64,000 nt of DNA from Microbacterium galbinum (GCF_023091225.1 NZ_JAHWXM010000001.1:2873913-2937912), one strand, 5' to 3'; numbered from the stretch's first letter, positions 33,797-42,047 are shown. Notes: generated by a model from the sequence alone, not told the origin. Made by a program: numbers and translations.

Positions 33797-33895
33797 GGGT
33801 GTCCGCGTCAACCCCCTCGGCCCCGGCGGGCGTCGACCCCTAGCGTGAGGGTTACAGCAATTCGGGGCGCCCGCCTCGAACAGAAGGGAAGAACG

Positions 33896-34060
33896 ATGAA
33901 CATCCTCCTCATCATCGTCATCGTCATCGCCGTGATTCTCGCGATCACCGGAGGACTCGTGCAGTCTCTGCAGTTCCTCCTGTGGGTGGGCCTCGTGCTC
34001 CTCGCTATCGCCGTGATCGCATGGCTCATCCGATCGATCACCGGCAGTCGCCGCAGCTAG
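33896..34060 (+). CDS. Small two-helix membrane protein
   Basis: A 54-residue protein almost entirely made of two membrane helices (MNILLIIVIVIAVILAITGG and LLWVGLVLLAIAVIAWLIRS) with a basic end GSRRS. AGAAGGGAAG lies 4-8 bases before the ATG. It resembles small stress-induced membrane peptides of actinobacteria that sit near CsbD genes, as it does here. Function unknown. Confidence 0.7.
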   Translation: MNILLIIVIVIAVILAITGGLVQSLQFLLWVGLVLLAIAVIAWLIRSITGSRRS

Positions 34061-34067
34061 ACCAGAA

Positions 34068-34100
34068 AGAGGAGGCCCGCCCGAGTGGCGGGCCTCCTCT
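34068..34100. terminator. Strong hairpin after the small membrane protein
   Basis: A perfect 14-bp stem (34068-34081 and 34087-34100, AGAGGAGGCCCGCC) with loop CGAGT follows 7 bases after the stop codon. Confidence 0.8.
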
Positions 34101-34127
34101 GTGTCCGGACGTCGTGCCGGAGGGCCG

Positions 34128-34153
34128 GAACCCCGCTCCGAGGAGCGGGGTTC
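34128..34153. terminator. Hairpin after the CsbD gene
   Basis: A perfect 12-bp stem (34128-34139 and 34142-34153, GAACCCCGCTCC) with a very tight turn lies 7 bases beyond the leftward CsbD stop, opposite the terminator of the convergent gene. Confidence 0.75.
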
Positions 34154-34160
34154 TTCGGTC

Positions 34161-34367
34161 TCAGCGGTCGAACGCGTCCTTGACGTTCTCGCCGGCCTTC
34201 TGCGCGGCGTCCTTGACGTTCTCGCCCGCCTGCTTGGCAGAGGCCTTCGTCTGGTCTGCGCGACCTTCGGCTTCGAGGCGCTCGTTGTCGGTGAGCTTGC
34301 CCGCGCCCTCCTTGGCCTTTCCGGCCAGCTTCTCGGCGTTGTTCTTGATGTCGTCTCCCGCGCTCAT
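34161..34367 (-). CDS. CsbD family stress protein
   Basis: A 68-residue, highly charged, helical protein (MSAGDDIKNNAEKLAGKAKE, KLTDNERLEAEGRADQTKAS, then two KQAGENVKDA / QKAGENVKDA heptad-like repeats). CsbD proteins are abundant sigma-B or general-stress proteins of unknown action. AAGGAGAGGAAG lies just before ATG 34367. The C-terminal doubled AGENVKDA is an internal repeat. Confidence 0.88.
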   Translation of the reverse strand: MSAGDDIKNNAEKLAGKAKEGAGKLTDNERLEAEGRADQTKASAKQAGENVKDAAQKAGENVKDAFDR

Positions 34368-34478
34368 GGCGTCTTCCTCTCCTTGTGGGGATCGTTGGAA
34401 TGGCCACCCTCGCACCGCCCGCGCGAGGCGACCACGGGATTGACAACCGGTCGGGCGCGTGACAGGTCGCGCGCTCGT

Positions 34479-36143
34479 TCATGCGCGCATCGGTGGCCGG
34501 GTTCGCTGTCTCGCAGCGGTGGCGGTGGCCGTGGTGGTGGCGGTCGCGGTGGTGGCGGTGGCAGTCACAGTCCGCGGTGCGGTCCGGGGTGCGGGTCGGC
34601 GTGTTCGCCATTTTTGGTGGGGGTCCCACCAGGCGGGTCCGCGGACGTGGGGTGTGCCGTTGTGCATGCGTATCTCCCAGCCGGAGGTGTCGAGGGTGCG
34701 GTGGTCGTGCCAACAGAGGGTGACGCCGTTGTCGGTGGTGGTGGGTCCGCCGCGGGAGTGTTCGGTGACGTGGTGGATTTCACACCAGGCGGCGGGGACG
34801 TGGCAGCCGGGGATGAGGCATTCGCGGTCGCGGAGGGTGATCGCGCGGCGTTGGTGGGCGGTGAATACCCGGTCGGTGGTGTCGATGCCGATGATGCGCC
34901 CGGTGGGGTCGGAGGTGACGCGTTGGATGCTGCCACCGCACGCTGTGTGTCGGGCGGTGGCGAGGGAGACCGGGGTGTCGGTGCCGTCGACGTGCGCCCA
35001 CCCGCGGCCGGTCGCGTAGTCCTCCGCGGTCACGGAGACGACGAGGGTCGGGGCGGCACCGCCGAGGGAGGGCATGTCGCTGTGGCGGGCGGCGATCCCG
35101 AGGACGGCGGCGAGGGCATCGTGTTGCTTCTGCGCGCGGGACCGGCCATCGACCATCCCACCGCGATCACCCGACGGGAGCACATCACCATCGAGGAAGT
35201 CGTTCATTCCATTCAGCGCAGTGCCGTCGGTGGAGGGGACGAACCGCACCCCACTGGCCCTGCCCGCATCCGGGAGCGGGGTCGCGGGGACGGGTGGCCC
35301 GTCGACTTTCGGGTTCAGGTACGCATCCCAGATGCGTTGCAATTGCCCCGCTGTTTCCGGGAGGAGTGACCCGCGGATCGGGATCACCCCGTCCTTCACC
35401 CGCCCGAGCACGATCCCCCGGGCGCGCATTGCCCGCTCTTCCGCGGGTTCCGCACCGTCGGGGTCGAGGTAGGTCACGATCACCCGCGACAACAACCGGA
35501 GGTCCTCGGGAGTCGCCGGCGGCGCGGAGTCCCCACGGTGCTCCGTTCCCGGGTCGCCGCCGGAGTCTGCGCCCTCTCCGGCATCTACCTCACCGTCGCC
35601 TTTCATACTCCCGCCACCGTCGCCCTCGACGGCAACGAGCCCCCGCGCGTACTCCGCCAGCTCGACATCCGCCCTCAACCGGTCCGCCGCACCGATCCGC
35701 GGCCCCGCCTGCTCCACGGGGCCGGTCGCGGCGAGCAGCCCCGCGACCCCGACCGCCCCATCCAGCAGCGCTTCCCGCATAGCGGGCCACCGGGCGGGAA
35801 GCAGCGCACCGGAGGAGAAGTCCAGGTCCCGTCGGACGATCTTCCCGGCTTTCACGACCCGTGCCGCCCCGGCCGCGTCGGTGCGGAGTACGCGTTGGAC
35901 GAGTTCGTTCATCGTCCGGCATCCGAACCTTCCGCAGAACGCCAATTCTCCCGATCCCGCCGGGCGTTGATCGACCGATCCGACCGTCTCCACCACGACG
36001 GCGTCGACGAGACGGGCGAGCTCACCCGCGGCGCGGAGCACCTGCATCTTCTCGGCATCCGACAACCCCGCCAGCGCGTCTGCGCGCAGCACCGCGGCCA
36101 GGTCGGCGGCGACCCGATCCAGAAACTCGGCGGTGCTGTTCAT
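34479..36143 (-). CDS. HNH endonuclease with DUF222 domain (13E12-type)
   Basis: A 554-residue protein. The N-terminal DUF222 domain spans about 15-380 (AELARLVDAVVVETVGSV, RRDLDFSSGALLPARWPAMR, RAQKQHDALAAVLGIAARHS). The HNH nuclease motif lies at about 455-515: ITLRDRECLIPGCHVPAAWC, EIHHVTEHSRGGPTTTDNGV, TLCWHDHRTL. The last 40 residues are a low-complexity Thr/Ala/Arg tail encoded by CGGTGG-like repeats. These genes are multicopy in actinobacteria and are thought to be selfish or recombination-linked. ATG 36143 is chosen for the MNSTAEFLDRVAADLAAVL start seen in the family. It is flanked downstream by a repeat-rich island. Confidence 0.88.
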   Translation of the reverse strand: MNSTAEFLDRVAADLAAVLRADALAGLSDAEKMQVLRAAGELARLVDAVVVETVGSVDQRPAGSGELAFCGRFGCRTMNELVQRVLRTDAAGAARVVKAGKIVRRDLDFSSGALLPARWPAMREALLDGAVGVAGLLAATGPVEQAGPRIGAADRLRADVELAEYARGLVAVEGDGGGSMKGDGEVDAGEGADSGGDPGTEHRGDSAPPATPEDLRLLSRVIVTYLDPDGAEPAEERAMRARGIVLGRVKDGVIPIRGSLLPETAGQLQRIWDAYLNPKVDGPPVPATPLPDAGRASGVRFVPSTDGTALNGMNDFLDGDVLPSGDRGGMVDGRSRAQKQHDALAAVLGIAARHSDMPSLGGAAPTLVVSVTAEDYATGRGWAHVDGTDTPVSLATARHTACGGSIQRVTSDPTGRIIGIDTTDRVFTAHQRRAITLRDRECLIPGCHVPAAWCEIHHVTEHSRGGPTTTDNGVTLCWHDHRTLDTSGWEIRMHNGTPHVRGPAWWDPHQKWRTRRPAPRTAPRTVTATATTATATTTATATAARQRTRPPMRA

Positions 36144-36271
36144 ACGCCCCAGTCCACCAGTAGCCACCGACATTCCGATACGAAAACACCAGGCCACAGC
36201 CAGTATCGACGCGATCGGTGGAGAACTCGGAACAACACGGCAGCGGTGCAGAACGAGTGCATGCGGGGTGG

Positions 36272-36355
36272 GGCCCTTCGACAAGCTCAGGGACCCAGCG
36301 GCGACAGGGGCGGGGCAGGGCCCTTCGACGAGCTCAGGGACCCAGTAGCGACAAG
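36272..36355. repeat. Two copies of a CTTCGACAAGCTCAGGGACCC repeat
   Basis: Copies 36272-36306 and 36319-36355 are nearly identical (GGCCCTTCGACRAGCTCAGG plus GACCCAGYRGCGACA). Another version, folded as an inverted repeat, is at 41994-42047. They are direct repeats here. Confidence 0.75.
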
Positions 36356-36362
36356 GACGCGG

Positions 36363-36441
36363 CCCTTCGTCTCGCTGCGCTCGCTCAGGAACCGGGTGAT
36401 GAGCCGGGGTCCTTCATCTCGCTGCGCTCGCTCAGGAACCG
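36363..36441. repeat. Two copies of a 30-bp repeat
   Basis: CCTTCRTCTCGCTGCGCTCG followed by CTCAGGAACCGG appears at 36364-36395 and 36411-36442, 47 bases apart. The GCTGCGCTCGCTCAG part resembles the previous repeat's GCTCAGG core. Confidence 0.7.
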
Positions 36442-36539
36442 GAGCGTGAACGGCACGGGTCGCCTCGAAAAGTGCACGGGCCCGGCGTCGAGCACGGCGC
36501 TCCATCTCGCTGCTCGCTCGCGTCGTGGGAGCCAAGCCC

Positions 36540-36669
36540 GCCCGCCAGCCGAGTGCCCGCCAGCCCAGTGCCCGCCAGCCCACCGCCCGCCAACGCCCGC
36601 CCCCGCCGCGCCCGCCCAGCAACCGGGCCCAGCAACCGGGCGCAGCCCCCGCCGTCAGCCCCCGCCGTC
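36540..36669. repeat. GC-rich tandem repeats running into the LysR stop
   Basis: Three 15-bp units (GCCCGCCAGCCCAGT type, 36540-36584), then four 13-bp units starting CAGC (36617-36668). The last two 13-bp units, CAGCCCCCGCCGT, place a second minus-strand TGA at 36655, out of frame with the true stop at 36668. Confidence 0.7.
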
Positions 36670-37552
36670 AGCGCGGTTCGTGGGCGGCCAGCGCATCGGC
36701 CAGCGCGTCGCGCACCGCCGTGATCGCCGCATCGTCGCGCGACGACGCGCGGGTGGCGGCGAAGATCTCGCGCACGGGCGACCCGGGCAGCTCCCGCAGG
36801 CTCACGGTCGTCCGCCCTCCGGTCCACACGAGATCGGGCAGCATCGCGACGGCATGACCGGCGGCGACGAGCCGGGCGTGCGACACGAGATCGGTGGCCT
36901 CGAAGCGCACGTCGGGCTCGAACCCCGCGGCCCGGCACTGCTGCACGGCCCATCGCCGCACCGCGGCGCCCTGAGGCTCGAGCACCCACGCCCGATCGCG
37001 CAGGTCCTCCAGCCCGTGCGCGGCATCCCCGCGGGGCACGGCCAGTCGGATCGGATCGACGCCGAGCAAGGTACGGTCGATCCCCTCGGCGATCTCCCGC
37101 GTGTGGCCGGGGTACTGCTCGGCGACGACCAGGTCGAACGCCCGGGCCTGCAACTCGAAGAGCGCGATCTCGGGCGGCAGCTCCACCATCTCGAGGCGGA
37201 GCCCCGGCATCCGTTCGGCCAGCAGCGAGAGCGCCGGGGGCACGAGAGCCTCCGCGGCCGTGGGCATGACGGCGATGCGCACCTGCGCCGGCGCCTCCTC
37301 CGACAGTTCGGCGCGGGCGGCCTCGTCGAGTTCGAGCGCGCGCGCGGCGTGCGCGGCGAGCAGGCGGCCACGCGCGGTGAGGCGCACCCGCCGGCCGTCG
37401 GGTTCGAGCAGAGCGACCCCGGCCTCGCGCTCGAGCTGCGCGAGCTGCTGAGAGACCGTTGAGGGGCTGAACGACAGAGCCGCGGCGACATCGGCGATCG
37501 TGCCGCGCAGGTGCAACTCGTGCAGCAGGCGCAGGCGGCGCAGCTCGAACAC
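36668..37552 (-). CDS. LysR-family regulator divergent from putA
   Basis: A 294-residue LysR protein. The winged helix is at the start (RLRLLHELHLRGTIADVAAA, SFSPSTVSQQLAQLEREAGV), and the sensor domain follows (QVRIAVMPTAAEALVPPALS, AFDLVVAEQYPGHTREIAEG, VAAGHAVAMLPDLVW). GTG 37552 is chosen because GGGAGG stands 6 bases before it and homologues begin (M)FELRRLRLL; ATG 37594 would add 14 residues. It is divergent from putA and probably controls it in response to proline or a related amino acid. The stop codon sits in 13-bp tandem repeats. Confidence 0.86.
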   Translation of the reverse strand: MFELRRLRLLHELHLRGTIADVAAALSFSPSTVSQQLAQLEREAGVALLEPDGRRVRLTARGRLLAAHAARALELDEAARAELSEEAPAQVRIAVMPTAAEALVPPALSLLAERMPGLRLEMVELPPEIALFELQARAFDLVVAEQYPGHTREIAEGIDRTLLGVDPIRLAVPRGDAAHGLEDLRDRAWVLEPQGAAVRRWAVQQCRAAGFEPDVRFEATDLVSHARLVAAGHAVAMLPDLVWTGGRTTVSLRELPGSPVREIFAATRASSRDDAAITAVRDALADALAAHEPR

Positions 37553-37568
37553 GGAGACCTCCCGAAAG

Positions 37569-37584
37569 CATCGAAGACATCGAA
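37569..37584. promoter_or_regulatory. Candidate LysR box between lysR and putA
   Basis: CATCGAA at 37569 and 37578 gives TCGA-N5-TCGA, which fits the T-N11-A pattern of LysR sites (T 37571, A 37583). It lies 17 bases before the LysR start, in the 144-base shared promoter space. Confidence 0.4.
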
Positions 37585-37696
37585 TAGTACCCATCGTAAA
37601 CGATCGCTTTTCATAACGGATGCCGCGCCCCACACTGAGAGTCGCACCCACCCGCGCGCGTGCTCGGCGTACGAGCTCAGACGAAGAGGACCCCCG

Positions 37697-40600
37697 ATGA
37701 CGCAGACCACTCCCGAGACGGCCACTCCCGAGACGGCCACTCCCGAGACGGCTCCGGCCAAGACGGCCCCGGCCGAGACCGCCCCGACCGGCAGCGCAGA
37801 GCTCGCCGCCCTCGCCGATGACGCGGTCGCACTCGTCCAGCGCTGGCTCGTCGAGAGCCGCGAGGTGCCGGCCGACACCGCCGCCAAGCGCCTCGCCGGG
37901 GTTCTGAGCGACCCGAACGGCCTCGACTTCACGGTCGGCTTCGTCGACGGCGTCGTGCGCCCCGAAGACCTCAGGGTCGCAGCCGCCAACCTCCGCGACC
38001 TCGTGCCGCTCACCCCGGCGTTCCTGCCCGGCGCGCTGCGCGGGCTCATCAAGCTCGGCGGCGCGCTCGCCCCCGCGTTCCCCGGCATCGTCGTGCCGAT
38101 CAGCCGCCGGGTGCTGCGCGGCATGGTGCGCCACCTCATCGTCGACGCCACCGACGCGAAGCTCGGCAAGGCCATCACGCGCATCAAGTCGACCGACGGC
38201 GTGCACCTCAACGTCAACCTGCTCGGCGAGGCGATCCTCGGCGAGGAGGAGGCCGCGCGCCGCCTCGACGGCACCCGTCGCCTGCTCGAGCGCAGCGACG
38301 TCGACTACGTCTCGATCAAGGTCTCCTCCACCGTCGCCCCGCACAGCCCCTGGGCCTTCGACGACGCGGTCGCGCACGCCGTCGACGCCCTCGCCCCGCT
38401 GTACCGCATCGCCGTGAAGCGCGGCAAGTTCATCAACCTCGACATGGAGGAGTTCAAGGACCTCGACCTCACGATCGCGGTCTTCACGACGATCCTCGAG
38501 CGCGAGGAGTTCCGCTCGCTCGAGGCCGGCATCGTGCTGCAGGCCTACCTGCCCGACGCCCTCGGTGCGATGATCCGCCTGCAGGAGTGGTCGGCGGCCC
38601 GCACGGCCTCCGGCGGTGCGCCGATCAAGGTGCGCGTCGTCAAGGGCGCGAACCTGCCCATGGAGCGCGTCGACGCCGAGTCGCACGACTGGCCGCTCGC
38701 CACCTGGCACAGCAAGGAGGCATCGGATGCCTCGTACAAGGCCGTGCTCGACTACGCCCTGCACCCCGACCGCATCGGCAACGTGCGCATCGGCATCGCC
38801 GGTCACAACCTCTTCGACATCGCCCTCGCCTGGCTGCTCGCGAACCGGCGCGGCGCCACCGACGGGATCGAGTTCGAGATGCTTCTCGGCATGGCATCCG
38901 CGCAGGCCACCGTCGTGCGCCGCACCGTCGGCTCGCTGCTGCTCTACACGCCGGTCGTGCACCCGGCCGAGTTCGACGTCGCGATCGCGTACCTGATCCG
39001 CCGCCTCGAAGAGGGCGCGTCGACCGACAACTTCATGTCGGCCGTGTTCGACCTCGACGAGCAGCCCGCGCTCTTCGCCCGTGAGCGCGACCGCTTCCTG
39101 GCCTCGATCGCGTCGATGCCGACCGAGGTCCCCGGCTCGAACCGCGTGCAGGACCGCACGCAGGCAGCGCCCGCCGCCCCGCGCGACGGCTTCGAGAACA
39201 CCCCCGACACCGACCCGAGCCTCGCCGCGAACCGCGCGTGGGGCGACGGCATCCGCTCGCGCATGGAGTCGTCGACGCTTGGCGCCGAGACCGTGCGCAC
39301 GCACACGCTGTCGGATGCCGCGGCCCTCGACACCGTGATCTCCGAGGCCGTCGCCGCCGGAGAAGCCTGGCGTGCGCTCGGCGCCGCCGGTCGTGCCGAG
39401 ATCCTGCACCGTGCGGGCGATGTGCTCGAAGCCCGTCGCGCCGATCTGCTCGAGGTCATGGGCTCGGAGGCCGGCAAGGTGCTCGAGCAGGGCGACCCCG
39501 AGGTGTCGGAGGCCATCGACTTCGCGCACTACTACGCCGAGAGCGCGAAGCGCGCCGAGAACATCGCGGGCGCGGAGCACCGTCCCGTCGGGCTGACCGT
39601 GGTCACCCCGCCGTGGAACTTCCCCGTCGCGATCCCCGCCGGATCGACGCTCGCCGCGCTCGCGGCCGGCTCCCCGGTCGTGATCAAGCCCGCCGCCCAG
39701 GCCGCCCGATCCGGCGCGGTCATGGTCGAGGCGCTGTGGGAGGCCGGCGTGCCCCGCGAGGTGCTGCAGTACGTGCAGCTCGAGGAGCGCGAACTCGGCA
39801 CGCAGCTGATCAGCCACCCCGCCGTCGAGCGCGTCATCCTCACCGGCGGATACGAGACGGCCGAGCTGTTCCGCAGCTTCCGCCCCGACCTGCCCCTGCT
39901 CGCCGAGACCAGCGGCAAGAACGCGATCATCGTCACCCCCAGCGCCGACCTCGACCTCGCCGCGAAGGACGTCGCCTACTCGGCATTCGGTCACGCGGGC
40001 CAGAAGTGCTCGGCCGCCTCGCTCGTGATCCTCGTGGGCACGGTCGCCGAGAGCGAGCGATTCCGCCGCCAGCTCGTCGACGCCGTCGGCTCCTACAAGG
40101 TCGGCGCCCCCAGCGACGGCTCCAGCCGCATCGGACCGCTCATCGCACCCGCCGAGGGCAAGCTGCTCCACGCCCTCACCACGCTCGAGCCCGGGGAGAA
40201 CTGGGTGATGAAGCCCCAGAAGCTCGACGACGAGGGGCAGTACTGGCGCCCCGGCATCCGTTCGGGTGTCGCGGCCGGCAGCCCGTTCCACCTCACGGAG
40301 TACTTCGGACCGGTGCTCGGCATCATGACGGCGAAGACGCTCGAGGAGGCCACCGCTCTCGTCAACGCGATCGACTACGGCCTCACCTCGGGTCTGCACT
40401 CGCTCGACGAGGACGAGGTCGCCCAGTGGCTCGCGACCGTGCAGGCCGGAAACCTCTACGTCAACCGCGGCACCACCGGCGCCATCGTGCAGCGTCAGCC
40501 CTTCGGCGGCTGGAAGAAGGCCGCCGTCGGCGCCGGCACCAAGGCGGGTGGCCCGAGCTACCTCATCGGCCTGTCCGACTGGGTCGACGCCCCGATCGCT

Positions 40601-41203
40601 GCGGATGCCCCCACCGATGCCCTGTCGAAGGCCGCGCTCGTCGCCGCCGGCGACCTCTCGGGCGAGGATGCGGCCTGGCTCGCCGGCGCGCTGTCGACCG
40701 ACGTGGCCGCATGGGCCGCGGAGTTCGGCGCCGTGGTCGACGCGACCGGCCTCGAGACCGAGCAGAACGCCCTGCGCTACGACGCCGTGCCCGTCACGGT
40801 GCGCATCGAGGACGCGACGACCGTGCACGCGATCCGCGCCCTCGCGGCCGGACTCCGCACGGGAGCGGCGCTCACGGTGAGCGCGGCGGCCGACCTGCCG
40901 GCATCGGTCTCGTCGTGGCTGCGCGCCGCCGGCGTCACGATCGCGGTCGAGAACGGCACCGCCTGGACCGCCCGCGCCGCTCGCCTCGCGCAGACCGGTG
41001 GACGCATCCGTCTCGTCGGAGGCAGCATGGCCGACACCGCGGCCCGCACCGGCGGCTCCCCGGCCGTCGCCGTCTACGGCCAGCCGGTCCTCACCGCCGG
41101 TCGCATCGAGATGCTCCCGTACCTGCGCGAGCAGGCCGTGTCGGTCTCGGCGCACCGCTTCGGCACCCCGCGCCGCTACGAGATCCCCACGCTCACGGCC
41201 TGA
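37697..41203 (+). CDS. putA: Bifunctional proline dehydrogenase / glutamate-semialdehyde dehydrogenase
   Basis: An 1168-residue PutA that oxidises proline to glutamate. The FAD-dependent proline dehydrogenase barrel is about residues 60-470 (VRHLIVDATDAKLGKAITRI, VDYVSIKVSSTVAP, VVKGANLPMERVDAESHDWP, GIAGHNLFDIALAWLLANRR). The aldehyde dehydrogenase domain is about 520-1000: WNFPVAIPAGSTLAALAAGS, Glu737 in LAETSGKN, Cys771 in GHAGQKCSAA, EYFGPVLGIM. A short C-terminal domain follows; no N-terminal DNA-binding domain is present, so it is not self-regulating. The first 30 residues hold TPETA repeats. AGAGGA precedes ATG 37697. It ends in a strong terminator. Confidence 0.95.
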   Translation: MTQTTPETATPETATPETAPAKTAPAETAPTGSAELAALADDAVALVQRWLVESREVPADTAAKRLAGVLSDPNGLDFTVGFVDGVVRPEDLRVAAANLRDLVPLTPAFLPGALRGLIKLGGALAPAFPGIVVPISRRVLRGMVRHLIVDATDAKLGKAITRIKSTDGVHLNVNLLGEAILGEEEAARRLDGTRRLLERSDVDYVSIKVSSTVAPHSPWAFDDAVAHAVDALAPLYRIAVKRGKFINLDMEEFKDLDLTIAVFTTILEREEFRSLEAGIVLQAYLPDALGAMIRLQEWSAARTASGGAPIKVRVVKGANLPMERVDAESHDWPLATWHSKEASDASYKAVLDYALHPDRIGNVRIGIAGHNLFDIALAWLLANRRGATDGIEFEMLLGMASAQATVVRRTVGSLLLYTPVVHPAEFDVAIAYLIRRLEEGASTDNFMSAVFDLDEQPALFARERDRFLASIASMPTEVPGSNRVQDRTQAAPAAPRDGFENTPDTDPSLAANRAWGDGIRSRMESSTLGAETVRTHTLSDAAALDTVISEAVAAGEAWRALGAAGRAEILHRAGDVLEARRADLLEVMGSEAGKVLEQGDPEVSEAIDFAHYYAESAKRAENIAGAEHRPVGLTVVTPPWNFPVAIPAGSTLAALAAGSPVVIKPAAQAARSGAVMVEALWEAGVPREVLQYVQLEERELGTQLISHPAVERVILTGGYETAELFRSFRPDLPLLAETSGKNAIIVTPSADLDLAAKDVAYSAFGHAGQKCSAASLVILVGTVAESERFRRQLVDAVGSYKVGAPSDGSSRIGPLIAPAEGKLLHALTTLEPGENWVMKPQKLDDEGQYWRPGIRSGVAAGSPFHLTEYFGPVLGIMTAKTLEEATALVNAIDYGLTSGLHSLDEDEVAQWLATVQAGNLYVNRGTTGAIVQRQPFGGWKKAAVGAGTKAGGPSYLIGLSDWVDAPIAADAPTDALSKAALVAAGDLSGEDAAWLAGALSTDVAAWAAEFGAVVDATGLETEQNALRYDAVPVTVRIEDATTVHAIRALAAGLRTGAALTVSAAADLPASVSSWLRAAGVTIAVENGTAWTARAARLAQTGGRIRLVGGSMADTAARTGGSPAVAVYGQPVLTAGRIEMLPYLREQAVSVSAHRFGTPRRYEIPTLTA

Positions 41204-41215
41204 CCCGCGCACGTT

Positions 41216-41251
41216 CGAAGGCCCGCCCCGTCACGACGGGGCGGGCCTTCG
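41216..41251. terminator. Terminator of putA
   Basis: A perfect 16-bp stem (41216-41231 and 41236-41251, CGAAGGCCCGCCCCGT) with a CACG loop lies 12 bases after the stop codon; it is the strongest hairpin in the window. Confidence 0.88.
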
Positions 41252-41306
41252 TCGCGTTCCCCCGCGTTCCCGGCCCACGCCGCCGGGGCGGGTGTAGGCT
41301 CGCCGG

Positions 41307-41381
41307 GTGATGTTGTCGAGGAGCGCCCGGGTGGCGCAGGCAGGAGCCGCAGGCGCGCACAGCGCCGCGGGCAGAGGCTGA
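41307..41381 (+). CDS. Possible leaderless leader ORF upstream of the FBP gene
   Basis: TAGGCT (41295-41300) ends 6 bases before GTG 41307, which opens a 24-residue frame (MMLSRSARVAQAGAAGAHSA...) ending with TGA at 41379. It lies 106 bases before the FBP gene. The spacing matches other leaderless starts in this window, but the frame is short and its composition is not diagnostic. It could be a regulatory peptide or chance. Confidence 0.3.
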   Translation: MMLSRSARVAQAGAAGAHSAAGRG

Positions 41382-41487
41382 CGATCGGCCGGAGGCGGAT
41401 GCCGTCTCCGGTGCTTCATCGTTCCCTCCACCTCGACCTCTCGACTCGTCCTTCCGCGGCGAGCATCAGACGAAAGCATCCACTCCC

Positions 41488-41973
41488 ATGCGTCCCATCG
41501 ACGAGCGCGCCATCCGCGCCTCCTTCCGCAACGCCTCCCGCAAAGAGGTCTCCGACCTGAACCTGCCCGCCGGTTTCGCCGACATCGATTTCGACCGGAT
41601 CGACTATCTCGGCTGGGTCGACCCCAAGGCGCCGCGTCGCGCCTACGTGATCACCGAGGTGGACGGCGAGTTCACCGGCGCCCTGCTGCAGCAGGCCGAG
41701 CAGCGCGTGATCGCCCGCGCCCAGTGCTCGTGGTGCGAGGACGTCACGCTCCGCAACGACGTGCAGCTGTTCACCGCGCGCAAGGCCGGGCCGGCCGGTC
41801 GCAAGGGCGACACGATCGGCACCCTGGTGTGCGCGAACTTCGGATGCTCCGAGAACGTGCGCCGGCTGCCCCCGCTCGCCTACGAGGGCTTCGACCGCGA
41901 GCTCGCCCGCGATCTGCGCATCGTGAAGCTGGGCGAGCACGTGCGCGCCTTCCTCGCCGGCCTCGACGCCTGA
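41488..41973 (+). CDS. FBP-domain treble-clef zinc-finger protein
   Basis: A 161-residue protein of the FBP family, related to the C-terminal domain of fusidic-acid-type EF-G-binding proteins. The N-terminus has IRASFRNASRKEVSDLNLP and FDRIDYLGWVDPKAPRRAYV; the zinc finger uses two Cys pairs, CSWCEDVT and CANFGCSENVRR, with a basic stretch ARKAGPAGRKGDTIG between. In related proteins the finger binds elongation factor G on stalled ribosomes. The ATG at 41488 follows a long leader of about 190 bases with no strong ribosome site. Confidence 0.85.
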   Translation: MRPIDERAIRASFRNASRKEVSDLNLPAGFADIDFDRIDYLGWVDPKAPRRAYVITEVDGEFTGALLQQAEQRVIARAQCSWCEDVTLRNDVQLFTARKAGPAGRKGDTIGTLVCANFGCSENVRRLPPLAYEGFDRELARDLRIVKLGEHVRAFLAGLDA

Positions 41974-41993
41974 GGGAGTCTCGTGCGGGGACG

Positions 41994-42047
41994 CTTCGAC
42001 AGGCTCAGCGACCCACTGTCCGAGCTGGGTCCCTGAGCCTGTCGAAG
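41994..42047. terminator. Inverted CTTCGACAGGCTCAG repeat acting as terminator
   Basis: Arms 41994-42015 and 42026-42047 (22 bases, one mismatch) enclose a 10-base loop between the convergent FBP and GH3 genes. Each arm is a version of the repeat at 36272-36355. Confidence 0.75.

Larger units (their letters stand above)
36144..36667. other. Non-coding repeat island (524 bases)
   Basis: I see no gene here. The first 120 bases are AT-richer and hold the promoter region of the HNH gene. From 36272 on it consists of several repeat types, listed separately: two CTTCGACAAGCTCAGGGACCCAG copies, two TCTCGCTGCGCTCGCTCAGG copies, and short GC-rich tandem repeats that run into the 3' end of the LysR gene. 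Such islands are typical of recombination hot spots next to DUF222 genes. Confidence 0.6.

Noticed and set aside
34479..36143. DUF222/HNH gene as part of a phage or transposon
   Set aside because: No integrase, transposase or terminal repeats are present; these genes are common as single chromosomal copies in actinobacteria.
36668..41212. A 1514-codon leftward open frame opposite putA
   Set aside because: Only its last 294 codons are a real protein (LysR). The rest is the antisense shadow of putA, whose rightward frame has clear enzyme motifs from end to end.
41295..41487. Riboswitch, 6C RNA or SRP RNA in the FBP leader
   Set aside because: I could not match any known motif: no paired C-rich loops and no GGAAGGAAGC-type SRP loop. 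It is left as an unexplained leader.
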